Assembly (NCBI GenBank): GCA_009774895.1
Contig: VSOO01000033.1
Span: forward strand, 1-11,463
Direction of reading: 5' to 3'
DNA from: Alistipes sp.
GTDB taxonomy: Bacteria > Bacteroidota > Bacteroidia > Bacteroidales > Rikenellaceae
DNA: 11,463 nucleotides
In this document: positions 1 to 6,500 of the stretch, piece by piece
How the letters are laid out: each line of letters starts with the position of its first letter
Position numbering within the stretch: the stretch's first letter is position 1
Program-made: the position numbers and the translations under genes
The notes under the pieces: generated by a model
What the model was told of the DNA's origin: nothing
Databases searched by the model: none
Seen by the model: the letters and a program-made list of their open reading frames with translations, nothing else

Positions 1-51
1 GTGCAGAAGCAGGGGGAGGCGCTCATCGGCATCCGGGAGCGGCAGGGGCAT
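1..51 (-). CDS. Possible start of a gene cut by the left window edge
   Basis: An ATG at 51-49 on the minus strand opens a frame of 17 codons that stays open to base 1 and would read MPLPLPDADERLPLLLH. Third positions are mostly G or C, as in the real genes here, and an AAGG lies just upstream. It would begin 72 nt after the ogt stop, in the same direction, so it could be the next gene of that operon. The fragment is too short to recognise a family. The other two minus-strand frames here are also partly open, for example a 34-codon frame overlapping the ogt stop as ATGA (127-23). The choice of frame is therefore uncertain. Confidence 0.3.
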   Translation of the reverse strand, partial: MPLPLPDADERLPLLLH

Positions 52-123
52 GCCTTATGGACGAACCCGAAGGATGCGGCTTTCGGTTTTGACGTGCGGG
101 CGGGGCTGTCGGCGCATGAACCG

Positions 124-633
124 TCATCGAGCGTCGGGCGTGCCGAAAAGATCGCAGGCGGCGGTTGTTCCGGGCAGGCGGGCCTGTTCGAGTGCGAGGA
201 GCCTGCGTTTGATCTCCAGCCCTCCCGCATAGCCCGTGAGCCCTCCTCCGGCGCCCACGACGCGGTGGCAGGGAACGACCAGGCAGAGCGGATTGCGGTG
301 GTTCGCCATCCCCACGGCCCGTGCGGCCCGGGGGTGTCCGATCAGCGCCGCGATCTGTCCGTAGGTGCGGGTTTCGCCGTAGGGGATGGTGCGCAGGGCC
401 TCCCATACGGAGCGTTGGAAAGGGGTGCCGTGCATCTCGACGGGAAAGGTGAAGCGGCGGAGTTCGCCGCGGAAGTAGTGCCGCAGCTCTTCGGCGGCCC
501 ATTCCAAAAGGGGCCCGGTGCCCTCCGGAATTCCGGAGGGCACCGGGCCGAATCGGATCGCCGTCACGCCCCCGTCCGCGGCCGCCACGGTGAGCGGACC
601 GCAGGGCGTGTCGAGCAGGAGCCGGCGTAGCAT
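124..633 (-). CDS. ogt: Methylated-DNA--protein-cysteine methyltransferase (O6-alkylguanine-DNA alkyltransferase)
   Basis: This is a suicide repair protein that moves an alkyl group from O6-alkylguanine in DNA to its own cysteine. The 169 residues match the usual Ogt/MGMT length. The C-terminal DNA-binding domain is clear: TPFQRSVWEAL (70-80), IPYGETRTYGQIA (83-95), the arginine-finger region ARAVG with R105, N114 in the RNP turn, the active-site motif PCHRV with catalytic C122 and H123, and E149 near the end. No Ada-type N-terminal zinc domain is present. The ATG lies one base after the DPP4 stop (TGACATG), so translation is probably coupled to the upstream gene. Codons 29-41 (GPVPSGIPEGTGP) lie in the variable loop between the N-terminal sheet and the PLLEWAAEELRHYF helix. 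They are encoded by a perfect 38-bp palindrome, which should form a very stable hairpin in the mRNA. Family assignment is secure; Ogt rather than an Ada fragment is inferred from the architecture. Confidence 0.95.
   Translation of the reverse strand: MLRRLLLDTPCGPLTVAAADGGVTAIRFGPVPSGIPEGTGPLLEWAAEELRHYFRGELRRFTFPVEMHGTPFQRSVWEALRTIPYGETRTYGQIAALIGHPRAARAVGMANHRNPLCLVVPCHRVVGAGGGLTGYAGGLEIKRRLLALEQARLPGTTAACDLFGTPDAR
512..549. repeat. Perfect 38-bp palindrome inside ogt
   Basis: Bases 512-530 are the exact reverse complement of 531-549, with no spacer and 19 of 19 pairs matching. The centre is CCGGAATTCCGG. In RNA this can form a stem of about 17 bp, nearly all G-C, with an AATT loop. In the ogt direction the stem is followed after two bases by a run of four T (509-506 on the minus strand), which faintly resembles an intrinsic terminator. 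Because of the symmetry, both strands encode the peptide PSGIPEGTGP. It could be a palindromic repeat element inserted in frame or an attenuator-like hairpin; neither is proven. Confidence 0.9.
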
Positions 634-634
634 G

Positions 635-2788
635 TCAGAGGTGCTCGATGGTGTACTCCACGAGCTTCTGACGCACGTTGCGCATGTCGTCGGGCTGCAT
701 CGAGTGGTTCTGGTCGGGGTAGACCATCATGTCGTACTGCTTCTGCGCACGGTTCAGCGCCCGAGTCATCTCCATGGCATTCTGGAAATGCACGTTGTCG
801 TCGGCCGTGCCGTGTACGATCAGAAGACGGGTCTTCGTGTCGTCGAGCCGTTCGGCGAAACTGATCGGCGAGTTGTCGTCGTAACCCGCGGGATTCTCCT
901 GCGGAAGTCCGTTGTATACCTCGGTGTAGATCGGGGCGTAGTAGCGCCATGAGGTGACGGGCGCCACGGCGATCGCCATGCGGAAGAGCCCCTCGCCCTT
1001 CAGCGCGCAGCTCAGGGCCATGAAGCCTCCGTAAGACCAGCCGTAGATGCCGATGCGGGCCTCATCGACGTAGGGCAGCGAAGCGGCGTAGCGGGCCGCC
1101 GAGAGCTGGTCCTCGACTTCGAGGGCGCCGAGGTTGCGGTACGTGCACTTCTTGAACGCCTCGCCGCGCAGGCCCGTGCCGCGTCCGTCGGTGCAGAGGA
1201 TGATGTAGCCCGCGTCGCACAGGGCGTTCTCCCAGTCGAGCGACCAGCGGTCGGCCACCTGCTGCGATCCGGGACCCGAGTACTGGGTCAGCAGCACGGG
1301 GTACTTGCGTGCGGGGTCGAAGTCGCGCGGACGGAGCATCCAGGCATTGAGCACGTCGCCCCGCTCGGTGGTGATGGTGAGGAACTCCTTGGCCGGACGC
1401 TGCGTGGCCTCCAGCTCCGCGCGCAGCGCCTCGCTGGTGCGGAGCGTGCGCACCGTGCGTCCGTCGGCCGTGCATACCTCCACGCGGTTGGGCGTCGTGG
1501 CGTTGGAGAAGGTCGAGATGTAGTACTTCATGCCGCGGCTCGGTGCGATGGCGTAGTATCCGTCGCCGCCCGTGAGCCGTTTCTTGCCCTTGCCGTTGCA
1601 GCGCACGGTGTAGAGGTCGCGGCGCAGGGGCGAGGTCTCGGTCGAGAGGTAGCAGATGCGTTCGGGCGTGGCCGACACGATCTCGGTCACCTCCCATTCG
1701 CCCTGCGTAACGGGGTGGAGACGCCCCTTGTCGAGGCTGTGCATGTAGAGGTGCATCCAGCCCGAGGTGGTCTCCTCGCGCACGATGAAGCGGTCGCGGT
1801 CGATGAACGTGAGGGTCGGGGCGCTCACGCGCTCGACGTAGCGGGGCGACGTCTCGGCATAGATCACGCGCTGCGAGCCGTCGGCCTCGCACAGCACCGC
1901 CTCGAAGCGGTTCTGGTGGCGGTTGAGCCGGAAGAAGTAGAGGCGTCCGTCAGGCGTCCAGTCGAGGTGGGGGATGTACTGGTCGGTGTCGGCACCCGTG
2001 TCGATGCGCGTGCTGCGGTCGGCGTCGATGTCGTAGACCCAGAGCTGCACCTCGGAGTTGGCGTCGCCCGCCTTCGGGTATTTGAAAGTATAGGCCTTGT
2101 TGTAGAGCGCGCCGTCGAAGCGCATCATTTCGAACAGGGGCACGCGGCTCTCGTCGAAGCGCAGGTAGGCGATGCGGCGGCTGTCGGGCGAGAAGGCGTA
2201 GGCCTTCGTGAATCCGAACTCCTCCTCGTACACCCAGTCGGTGGTGCCGTTGATGATCTCGTTCCACTTGCCGTCGGAGGTCACGCGGCGCAGCTCCTTG
2301 CTGCGCGTGTCATAGAGGTAGAGGTCGTTCTCGTTCGAGGCGGCGATCCAGCGGCTGTCGGGCGAGAACGAGGCGTCGCGCGGCGCCTTGAGCTGCCGCA
2401 TCACGGGCAGCATGGACCCCTCGGCGGCCAGGAAGTAGGAGGTGGTGTAGGAGTGGCGGTAGATGGGCGTGGCGCCTACCGAGAGGAGCATCGACTGCTC
2501 GTCGGGCGAGAAGAGGTAGTCGTGGATGCGGAAGTCGCCCGAAACCACGGGCAGCAGCGCGCGGCCCTCCTCGCGTCCGGCGTAGTCGTAGCGCCGCACG
2601 TTGGAGCCTTCGAGTACGGTGTAGTGTTCGCCGTCGGCCATCGAGCGGATGCCCTGCACGGTTTCGTTCATCCCGCGCAGACGCAGGATCTCGTCGTAGC
2701 TTTGGGTGTAGGCGGCGGTCGCCGTGAGGCCGAGCGCCGCGATAGTCAGCAGTTTTTTCAAGGTCGGTATGTTTTTTTTGCGTTTCAT
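635..2788 (-). CDS. Secreted dipeptidyl peptidase IV (S9B family serine peptidase)
   Basis: This exopeptidase should release N-terminal dipeptides with proline or alanine at position two, in the periplasm or at the cell surface. From the ATG at 2788 it has 717 residues, the normal DPP4 size. A basic, hydrophobic signal peptide (MKRKKNIPTLKKLLTIAALG) is followed by a probable cleavage near TAAYTQ. A beta-propeller region spans about 40-480 and carries the DPP4 signature DWVYEEEFGF (184-193), whose glutamates E189 and E190 bind the substrate N-terminus. The C-terminal alpha/beta hydrolase has YSGPGSQ (Y503, oxyanion hole), the nucleophile motif GWSYGG (S585), HGTADDNVHF (D663, and N665 matching the substrate-binding Asn), and DQNHSM (H695). 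A start at 2815 would add nine residues (MAAPAGKNR) ahead of the signal peptide and is less likely. The stop lies one base before ogt. It is the third gene of the operon read from 4590. It lies 80 nt after the preceding gene, and I see no promoter of its own. Confidence 0.95.
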   Translation of the reverse strand: MKRKKNIPTLKKLLTIAALGLTATAAYTQSYDEILRLRGMNETVQGIRSMADGEHYTVLEGSNVRRYDYAGREEGRALLPVVSGDFRIHDYLFSPDEQSMLLSVGATPIYRHSYTTSYFLAAEGSMLPVMRQLKAPRDASFSPDSRWIAASNENDLYLYDTRSKELRRVTSDGKWNEIINGTTDWVYEEEFGFTKAYAFSPDSRRIAYLRFDESRVPLFEMMRFDGALYNKAYTFKYPKAGDANSEVQLWVYDIDADRSTRIDTGADTDQYIPHLDWTPDGRLYFFRLNRHQNRFEAVLCEADGSQRVIYAETSPRYVERVSAPTLTFIDRDRFIVREETTSGWMHLYMHSLDKGRLHPVTQGEWEVTEIVSATPERICYLSTETSPLRRDLYTVRCNGKGKKRLTGGDGYYAIAPSRGMKYYISTFSNATTPNRVEVCTADGRTVRTLRTSEALRAELEATQRPAKEFLTITTERGDVLNAWMLRPRDFDPARKYPVLLTQYSGPGSQQVADRWSLDWENALCDAGYIILCTDGRGTGLRGEAFKKCTYRNLGALEVEDQLSAARYAASLPYVDEARIGIYGWSYGGFMALSCALKGEGLFRMAIAVAPVTSWRYYAPIYTEVYNGLPQENPAGYDDNSPISFAERLDDTKTRLLIVHGTADDNVHFQNAMEMTRALNRAQKQYDMMVYPDQNHSMQPDDMRNVRQKLVEYTIEHL

Positions 2789-2868
2789 GCGGTTTTTTCC
2801 GGCCGGTGCCGCCATCGCCCGGAACGTCTTCCGCGTGCGGGAGCGGCGGCCTGCGGCGGCGCGGGGGA

Positions 2869-3567
2869 TCAGCGGGACGTTTCGGTCTCTTCGAGCCCGA
2901 ATTCGTAGCCGAGGCGTTTGCCGGTCACGAACTTCGAGTTGTCCATGCGGGTGTTGAACTGATCCACGGTCACACGCTGGTCCTGTCCGTAGGAGGGAAC
3001 CAGCAGGTCGAAGTCGAGCGAGTAGGCGATGGCCGCCTCCAGCACGGCGCCGAGGGCCGCGTGGTCGATGGCGGCGCGCCCGAAGTCGGCGGCCCCGAGC
3101 ACGGTCTGGTGCTTGCCCTCCACGAAGTAGCAGCGTTCGCGGTTGATGAAGAGCCGCCCGATGAGGTAGCCCTCGTCCGCGTTGCGGTTGAACTTGAAGG
3201 AGTCGGAGAGGAAGTTGTAGATGTTCACCATGCCGCAGTACGAGTTGGCCGGGTCGGCCGCGACGTAGGGCGTGCGCCGTATGGGGTGCTCCTCGCCGAA
3301 CTCGAAGACGTCGGTGTGCATCTGGAAGATCAGCAGGTCGCTGGCGATCTGGAGCTGGGCCTCGAACTTGCCGCGGTCGCGGTATTCGAGCCGCACGCGG
3401 CGGTCGAGCTTGCCGTCGAGCTCGTCGTCGAGCTCCGAGGCCGTTTCGAGCAGCGCCTCCTTCAGTTCGTTGAATACGGCGAACGTCTGGTCGAAGACGC
3501 GCTGTTTGAGTGTCGATTTCTCGACGATGGTTTGCAGAATCTTACTCCTCAGCGGGGGATTTTCCAT
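2869..3567 (-). CDS. Conserved Bacteroidota protein of unknown function (232 aa)
   Basis: I recognise this only as a type of conserved hypothetical protein seen in Bacteroidales; no function can be assigned. It has no signal peptide and no membrane segment, so it should be cytoplasmic. Residues 1-60 are charged and probably helical, with an acidic stretch ETASELDDELDGKLD (41-55) that could form a coiled coil. Residues 60-230 look like a mixed alpha/beta domain with many aromatic residues: the QIASDLLIFQMHTDVFEF segment (73-90), SYCGMVNIYNFLSDSFKFNRN (109-129), GYLIGRLFINRERCYFVEGK (133-152) and a C-terminal TGKRLGYEFGLEE. Two cysteines (C111, C146) do not form a known metal motif. It starts 27 nt after the GH73 gene and lies upstream of DPP4 on the same strand, so it is very probably co-transcribed. 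The start at 3567 is the first ATG and has an AGAG just upstream. Confidence 0.85.
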   Translation of the reverse strand: MENPPLRSKILQTIVEKSTLKQRVFDQTFAVFNELKEALLETASELDDELDGKLDRRVRLEYRDRGKFEAQLQIASDLLIFQMHTDVFEFGEEHPIRRTPYVAADPANSYCGMVNIYNFLSDSFKFNRNADEGYLIGRLFINRERCYFVEGKHQTVLGAADFGRAAIDHAALGAVLEAAIAYSLDFDLLVPSYGQDQRVTVDQFNTRMDNSKFVTGKRLGYEFGLEETETSR

Positions 3568-3594
3568 GATCTCTATCGGTATGTTGTGTTTTAC

Positions 3595-4590
3595 TTAACG
3601 TATCTTCACCTGCGCACCCTCGGTCAGCGCCGTGCGGCGGTCGAGGCGGTTGAGTTTCTCGATCGAGCGGCTGCGGATGCCGTAGCGCTGGGCCAGGATG
3701 CGGACCGTCTCGCCCTCCCGGGCCGTGTGGAGCAGGGTGCCGCCCTCCCAGTGCCGCTTCTTGCGCTCGATGTAGATGCGGTCGCCCGCCGCAGGCTGCG
3801 CCGTGCCGCGCAGGTCGTTGAACCTGCGCAGGTTCGAGGCCGAGATGCGGAAGTTGCGGCCGATGGACTCGAACGTGTCGCCCGCGCGCGCCGTGATGTG
3901 GTGCACGCCGTTGGTCATGCCGACCGTGTAGCCGCAGTGGCCGTTGATCGTGACCCCGAAGGCGTCGGGGTCGATCGGGCACTCCGCGGCGGCTTCGGGC
4001 ACGCGGGGCGCGGCGCACGGGGCGTCGGGCAGCGGGACCGCAATGCCGCGCGACTCGGCGTAGAGCCGTTCGCCGTTCTCGCGGTCGAGCAGGTAAAGGC
4101 GGTTCTCCTCGATGATGCGCACGAGGCGTTCGGCGTAGTCGGGCGCCGTGGCGTAGCCCGCGGCCTTGAGCCCCCGGGCCCAACTGCGGTAGTCGGTCGA
4201 GGAGTAGGCGAAGAGCGAGTCGTAGCGCGGCTGCGAGTCGAGGAAGCGGGCGTGGTCGTCGTAGGAGTCTTCGACCGTAGGGTAGCTGCGGAAGCATTCG
4301 CCCTTGGCGTCGTCGTCGTGGTATACGCGGTCGCCCGTCCAGTCGCGCTTGCACTTGATGCCGAAATGGTTGTTCGACTGGCGCGAGAGCCAGCTGTTGC
4401 CGGCGTTCGACTCCAGCAGTCCCTGGGCCATGGTGATGCTGGCCGGAATGCCGTAGCGCTCCATGTGCGCCACGGCGATGGACTTGTAGCGGTCGATGTA
4501 CTCCTCGCGCGTGATCTGCTGCGCCGCGGTGCAGAGCGGAATTGCGGCAAACAAAACCAGAATGCGTATTGCTTTTTTATAAATAATCAT
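3595..4590 (-). CDS. Secreted GH73 glucosaminidase with two LysM repeats
   Basis: This muralytic enzyme should cleave the glycan strands of peptidoglycan. Its 331 residues begin with a signal peptide (MIIYKKAIRILVLFAAIPLC), probably cut after TAA so that the mature protein starts QQITREEYIDRY. An IPLC sequence at 17-20 is a poor lipobox, so a soluble secreted form is more likely than a lipoprotein. The GH73 (glucosaminidase) domain spans about 26-165 and contains ITMAQGLLESNAGNSWL, with E60 as the likely catalytic acid, and NNHFGIKCK (73-81). After a linker rich in Pro and Ala come two LysM-like modules for peptidoglycan binding, at about 229-275 (HITARAGDTFESIGRNF) and 287-331 (HTAREGETVRILAQRYGI). 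It is the first gene of the four-gene minus-strand operon and has a promoter at 4614-4644. Cell-wall remodelling or daughter-cell separation is an inference from the family. Confidence 0.92.
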   Translation of the reverse strand: MIIYKKAIRILVLFAAIPLCTAAQQITREEYIDRYKSIAVAHMERYGIPASITMAQGLLESNAGNSWLSRQSNNHFGIKCKRDWTGDRVYHDDDAKGECFRSYPTVEDSYDDHARFLDSQPRYDSLFAYSSTDYRSWARGLKAAGYATAPDYAERLVRIIEENRLYLLDRENGERLYAESRGIAVPLPDAPCAAPRVPEAAAECPIDPDAFGVTINGHCGYTVGMTNGVHHITARAGDTFESIGRNFRISASNLRRFNDLRGTAQPAAGDRIYIERKKRHWEGGTLLHTAREGETVRILAQRYGIRSRSIEKLNRLDRRTALTEGAQVKIR

Positions 4591-4598
4591 TATCTTTG
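4569..4598 (+). promoter_or_regulatory. Bacteroidota-type promoter for the DUF4254-GT9 operon
   Basis: TTG at 4569-4571, a 19-bp spacer, and TATCTTTG at 4591-4598 match the -33/-7 consensus (TTTG, about 19-21 bp, TAnnTTTG) of the Bacteroidota housekeeping sigma factor. Transcription would begin near 4604, giving a leader of about 57 nt before the ATG at 4661. The -33 element lies within the first codons of the divergent GH73 gene. Confidence 0.7.
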
Positions 4599-4613
4599 TA
4601 ATTAAACTTCGAA

Positions 4614-4644
4614 CAAAGGTATAATTTTCTGCGGAAAATTACAA
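4614..4644 (-). promoter_or_regulatory. Bacteroidota-type promoter for the GH73-DPP4-ogt operon
   Basis: On the minus strand TTG (4644-4642), a 20-bp spacer and TACCTTTG (4621-4614) match the TTTG/TAnnTTTG consensus. Transcription should begin near 4607, leaving a leader of under 20 nt before the ATG at 4590. The 20-bp spacer coincides exactly with an inverted repeat (4622-4641). Confidence 0.7.
4622..4641. repeat. 8-bp inverted repeat in divergent promoter region, candidate operator
   Basis: TAATTTTC (4622-4629) and GAAAATTA (4634-4641) are perfect reverse complements around a TGCG centre. The repeat fills the spacer of the minus-strand promoter and lies in the leader of the plus-strand operon. 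A dimeric regulator bound here could act on both transcripts. It could also act as a small hairpin in the plus-strand leader, or be chance symmetry in AT-rich DNA. Confidence 0.5.
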
Positions 4645-4660
4645 TATTAACGACAAAGCT

Positions 4661-5266
4661 ATGTTTACCGAAAACGCCAATCAGATTTTCCGGAAGTCCA
4701 TTGCGGACTATCACCGCTACGACGATGTGGACCGTGCGATCGAGAATCCGTATGCCGAGGGCAGCATCGAGCATCTGTTGTACATGAAAAACTGGATCGA
4801 TACGGTGCAGTGGCATCTGGAGGACATCATCCGCGATCCGCAGATCGACCCCTGCGAGGCGCTGAAGATCAAGCGCCGCATCGACAAGTCGAACCAGGAC
4901 CGCACCGACATGGTGGAGTACATCGACTCGTGGATGCTCGACAAGTACCGCAGCGTCGTGCCGCAGCCCGATGCACGCATCAACACCGAGACTCCGGCCT
5001 GGGCCATCGACCGTCTGTCGATCCTGGCGCTCAAGATCTGGCACATGGCCTGCGAGACGGAGCGCACCGACGTGGACGACGCCCACCGCGAGGCCTGCCG
5101 CCGCAAGCTCGCCGTGCTGGAGCAGCAGCAGCGCGACCTCTCGACGGCGATCGAGGAGCTGATCGAGGACATCGAAGCGGGCCGCAAGTACATGAAGACC
5201 TACAAACAGATGAAGATGTACAACGACCCGGCGCTCAATCCCGTGTTGTATGCCCAGTCGAAATAG
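4661..5266 (+). CDS. DUF4254 family protein, partner of a GT9 glycosyltransferase
   Basis: This is a 201-residue, largely helical cytoplasmic protein with no signal peptide or membrane segment. I recognise it as DUF4254, a family found mainly in Bacteroidota and often encoded next to a family 9 glycosyltransferase, as here. Likely family-conserved stretches are the EHLLYMKNWIDTVQWHLED segment (37-55), KRRIDKSNQDRTDMVEYID (71-89) and the ETPAWAIDRLSILALKIWHM region (110-129). The C-terminal half (about 140-185) is rich in Glu, Gln and Arg and could be a coiled coil. Its stop overlaps the start of the GT9 gene by 17 nt, so the two are probably translationally coupled and act together, perhaps in surface glycan assembly. 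The biochemical role is unknown. The start at 4661 follows a good promoter. Confidence 0.88.
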   Translation: MFTENANQIFRKSIADYHRYDDVDRAIENPYAEGSIEHLLYMKNWIDTVQWHLEDIIRDPQIDPCEALKIKRRIDKSNQDRTDMVEYIDSWMLDKYRSVVPQPDARINTETPAWAIDRLSILALKIWHMACETERTDVDDAHREACRRKLAVLEQQQRDLSTAIEELIEDIEAGRKYMKTYKQMKMYNDPALNPVLYAQSK

Positions 5267-6344
5267 GAAACCGCCCCGCCACCTGCTGGTGATCCGCACG
5301 TCGGCCATGGGCGACGTGGCGATGCTGCCGCATGCGCTGCGGGCGCTGAAGGAGGCCTATCCCGAACTGAAGGTCACGGTGGCTACGCTGCCGCTGTTCC
5401 GGCCCTTCTTCGGGGGTCTCGACGTCGATTTCTTCGACGTGGACACGCAGCGCACCCACCGCACGCTGCGCAGCATGTTCGCCCTGGCGCGTCAGATCCG
5501 CCGCATGGGCGTGGACGGCGTGGCCGACGTGCACGACGTGTGGCGCACGAAGAGTTTCCGCATCGCCCTGCGTCTGGCCGGGATGAAGACCGCGCATATA
5601 AATAAAGGTCATATCGAAAAGTGGATGCGTCTGCGCGGCGGTGCGTCGTGCGCGACGCCGCTCCGCCATACCGTGGGGCGCTATTGCGACACGCTGCGGC
5701 GTCTCGGCTTCCGGTTCGACGATCCCGAGCCCGCACGGAAGATCGCGCGTCCCAACCCGATGGGCGAGAAGCACGGCACGTGGGTCGGTTTCGCGCCCTT
5801 CTCGGCGCAGACGGGCAAGACCTATCCCGAAGCTGCGGCGCGCGAGGCGGTGCGCCTGCTGGCCGGGCGCTGCGACCGGGTGTTCGTGCACGGCGGCGGA
5901 GGCGACGAGCGGCGCTTCGCACAGGAGATGGAGGCGCTCTACGCCAATGTGACGGCGGTGTCGGGGCGCGTGAAGCTCGACGGGGAGATGGATCTGCTGT
6001 CGCACGAGGATTGCGTGGTTTCGATGGATTCGCTCGTGATGCACCTCGCGTCGCTGGTTGCCACGCCCGTGGTGTCGGTGTGGGGCGCGACGCACCCTTC
6101 GCTCGGATACATCGGTTACGGCTGCGATCCGTCGCTGGTGTTGCAGGCCGACATGGAGTGCCGCCCCTGCTCGGTGTACGGAAAGAGTGCCTGCCGCTTC
6201 GGCGACTATCGCTGCATCCACGCCGTCACGCCGCAGATGATCGCCGACAAGGTGTCGGAGGTGCTCGGCGCGGCGTCAGCCGCGGAGCGTGCTGCGGAGG
6301 CCGTATGCGCCGCGGAAGCGGAGCCTGTGCGGAAGGCGGAATAA
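5250..6344 (+). CDS. Glycosyltransferase family 9 protein (heptosyltransferase-like)
   Basis: GT9 enzymes such as WaaC/WaaF transfer a sugar from a nucleotide donor onto LPS core or a related glycan at the cytoplasmic face of the inner membrane. This 364-residue protein has the family's two Rossmann-like halves. The N-terminal acceptor half opens with HLLVIRTSAMGDVAMLPHAL (11-30), where D22 matches the proposed catalytic base. The C-terminal donor half includes TWVGFAPFSAQTGKTYP (177-193), VFVHGGGGDE (211-220) and SMDSLVMHLASLVATPVVSV (258-277) followed by WGATHP. A cysteine-bearing segment, CRPCSVYGKSACRFGDYRC (304-322), follows and ends in IHAVTP. The last 25 residues are rich in Ala and Glu and look like a disordered tail. 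The start overlaps the end of the DUF4254 gene by 17 nt. The sugar and acceptor cannot be told from sequence alone; a true heptosyltransferase is only one possibility. Confidence 0.9.
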   Translation: MPSRNRKPPRHLLVIRTSAMGDVAMLPHALRALKEAYPELKVTVATLPLFRPFFGGLDVDFFDVDTQRTHRTLRSMFALARQIRRMGVDGVADVHDVWRTKSFRIALRLAGMKTAHINKGHIEKWMRLRGGASCATPLRHTVGRYCDTLRRLGFRFDDPEPARKIARPNPMGEKHGTWVGFAPFSAQTGKTYPEAAAREAVRLLAGRCDRVFVHGGGGDERRFAQEMEALYANVTAVSGRVKLDGEMDLLSHEDCVVSMDSLVMHLASLVATPVVSVWGATHPSLGYIGYGCDPSLVLQADMECRPCSVYGKSACRFGDYRCIHAVTPQMIADKVSEVLGAASAAERAAEAVCAAEAEPVRKAE

Positions 6345-6359
6345 GCGGTCCGAAGGCCG

Positions 6360-6379
6360 GCGGCGGCGACTTCCGCCGC
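6360..6379 (+). terminator. GC hairpin just after the GT9 gene
   Basis: GCGGCGG (6360-6366) pairs with CCGCCGC (6373-6379) around a six-base loop, 16 nt after the GT9 stop. No T-run follows, so it is at best a weak or accessory terminator. Confidence 0.3.
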
Positions 6380-6421
6380 GGTGCGGCAAGGCCGGAGACA
6401 ATATATAATAATGTATCGACG

Positions 6422-6444
6422 GTGCCCGGTTTCCGGCCGGGCAC
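6422..6444. repeat. 8-bp inverted repeat between convergent genes
   Basis: GTGCCCGG (6422-6429) pairs with CCGGGCAC (6437-6444) around a seven-base loop. It directly precedes a stronger hairpin in the gap between the GT9 gene and the convergent META-domain gene. The right arm lies in GGCCGGGCACGG (6435-6446), which recurs exactly at 11079-11090 near the end of the CDF gene. Confidence 0.5.
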
Positions 6445-6447
6445 GGT

Positions 6448-6487
6448 ACGATTCGGGCCCGAGGATTGCTCCCCGGGCCCGAATCGT
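6448..6487. terminator. Strong hairpin between convergent genes, candidate bidirectional terminator
   Basis: A perfect 14-bp stem (6448-6461 with 6474-6487; arm ACGATTCGGGCCCG) encloses a 12-base loop. It lies between the GT9 stop (6344) and the META gene stop (6501), where a two-way terminator would be expected. No long T-run follows on either side, so the terminator role rests on stem strength and position. Confidence 0.5.
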
Positions 6488-6500
6488 TCGCGGAGGGCGG

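Noticed and set aside
1715..4605. Long plus-strand open frames (1715-2908 and 2806-4605) opposite DPP4, the unknown gene and GH73
   Set aside because: They read as repetitive Val/Glu/Ala/Arg sequence without domains, and they span the gaps between real genes. They are antisense shadows.
4661..5266. Chorismate mutase-like reading of the KRRID...NQDR helix in the DUF4254 protein
   Set aside because: The resemblance is one helical segment only. The rest of the protein and its GT9 partner fit DUF4254, and no aromatic biosynthesis genes are near.
5235..6221. A 328-codon minus-strand frame opposite the GT9 gene
   Set aside because: The product is low-complexity and rich in His and Arg with no domain. 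The plus-strand GT9 motifs are unambiguous.
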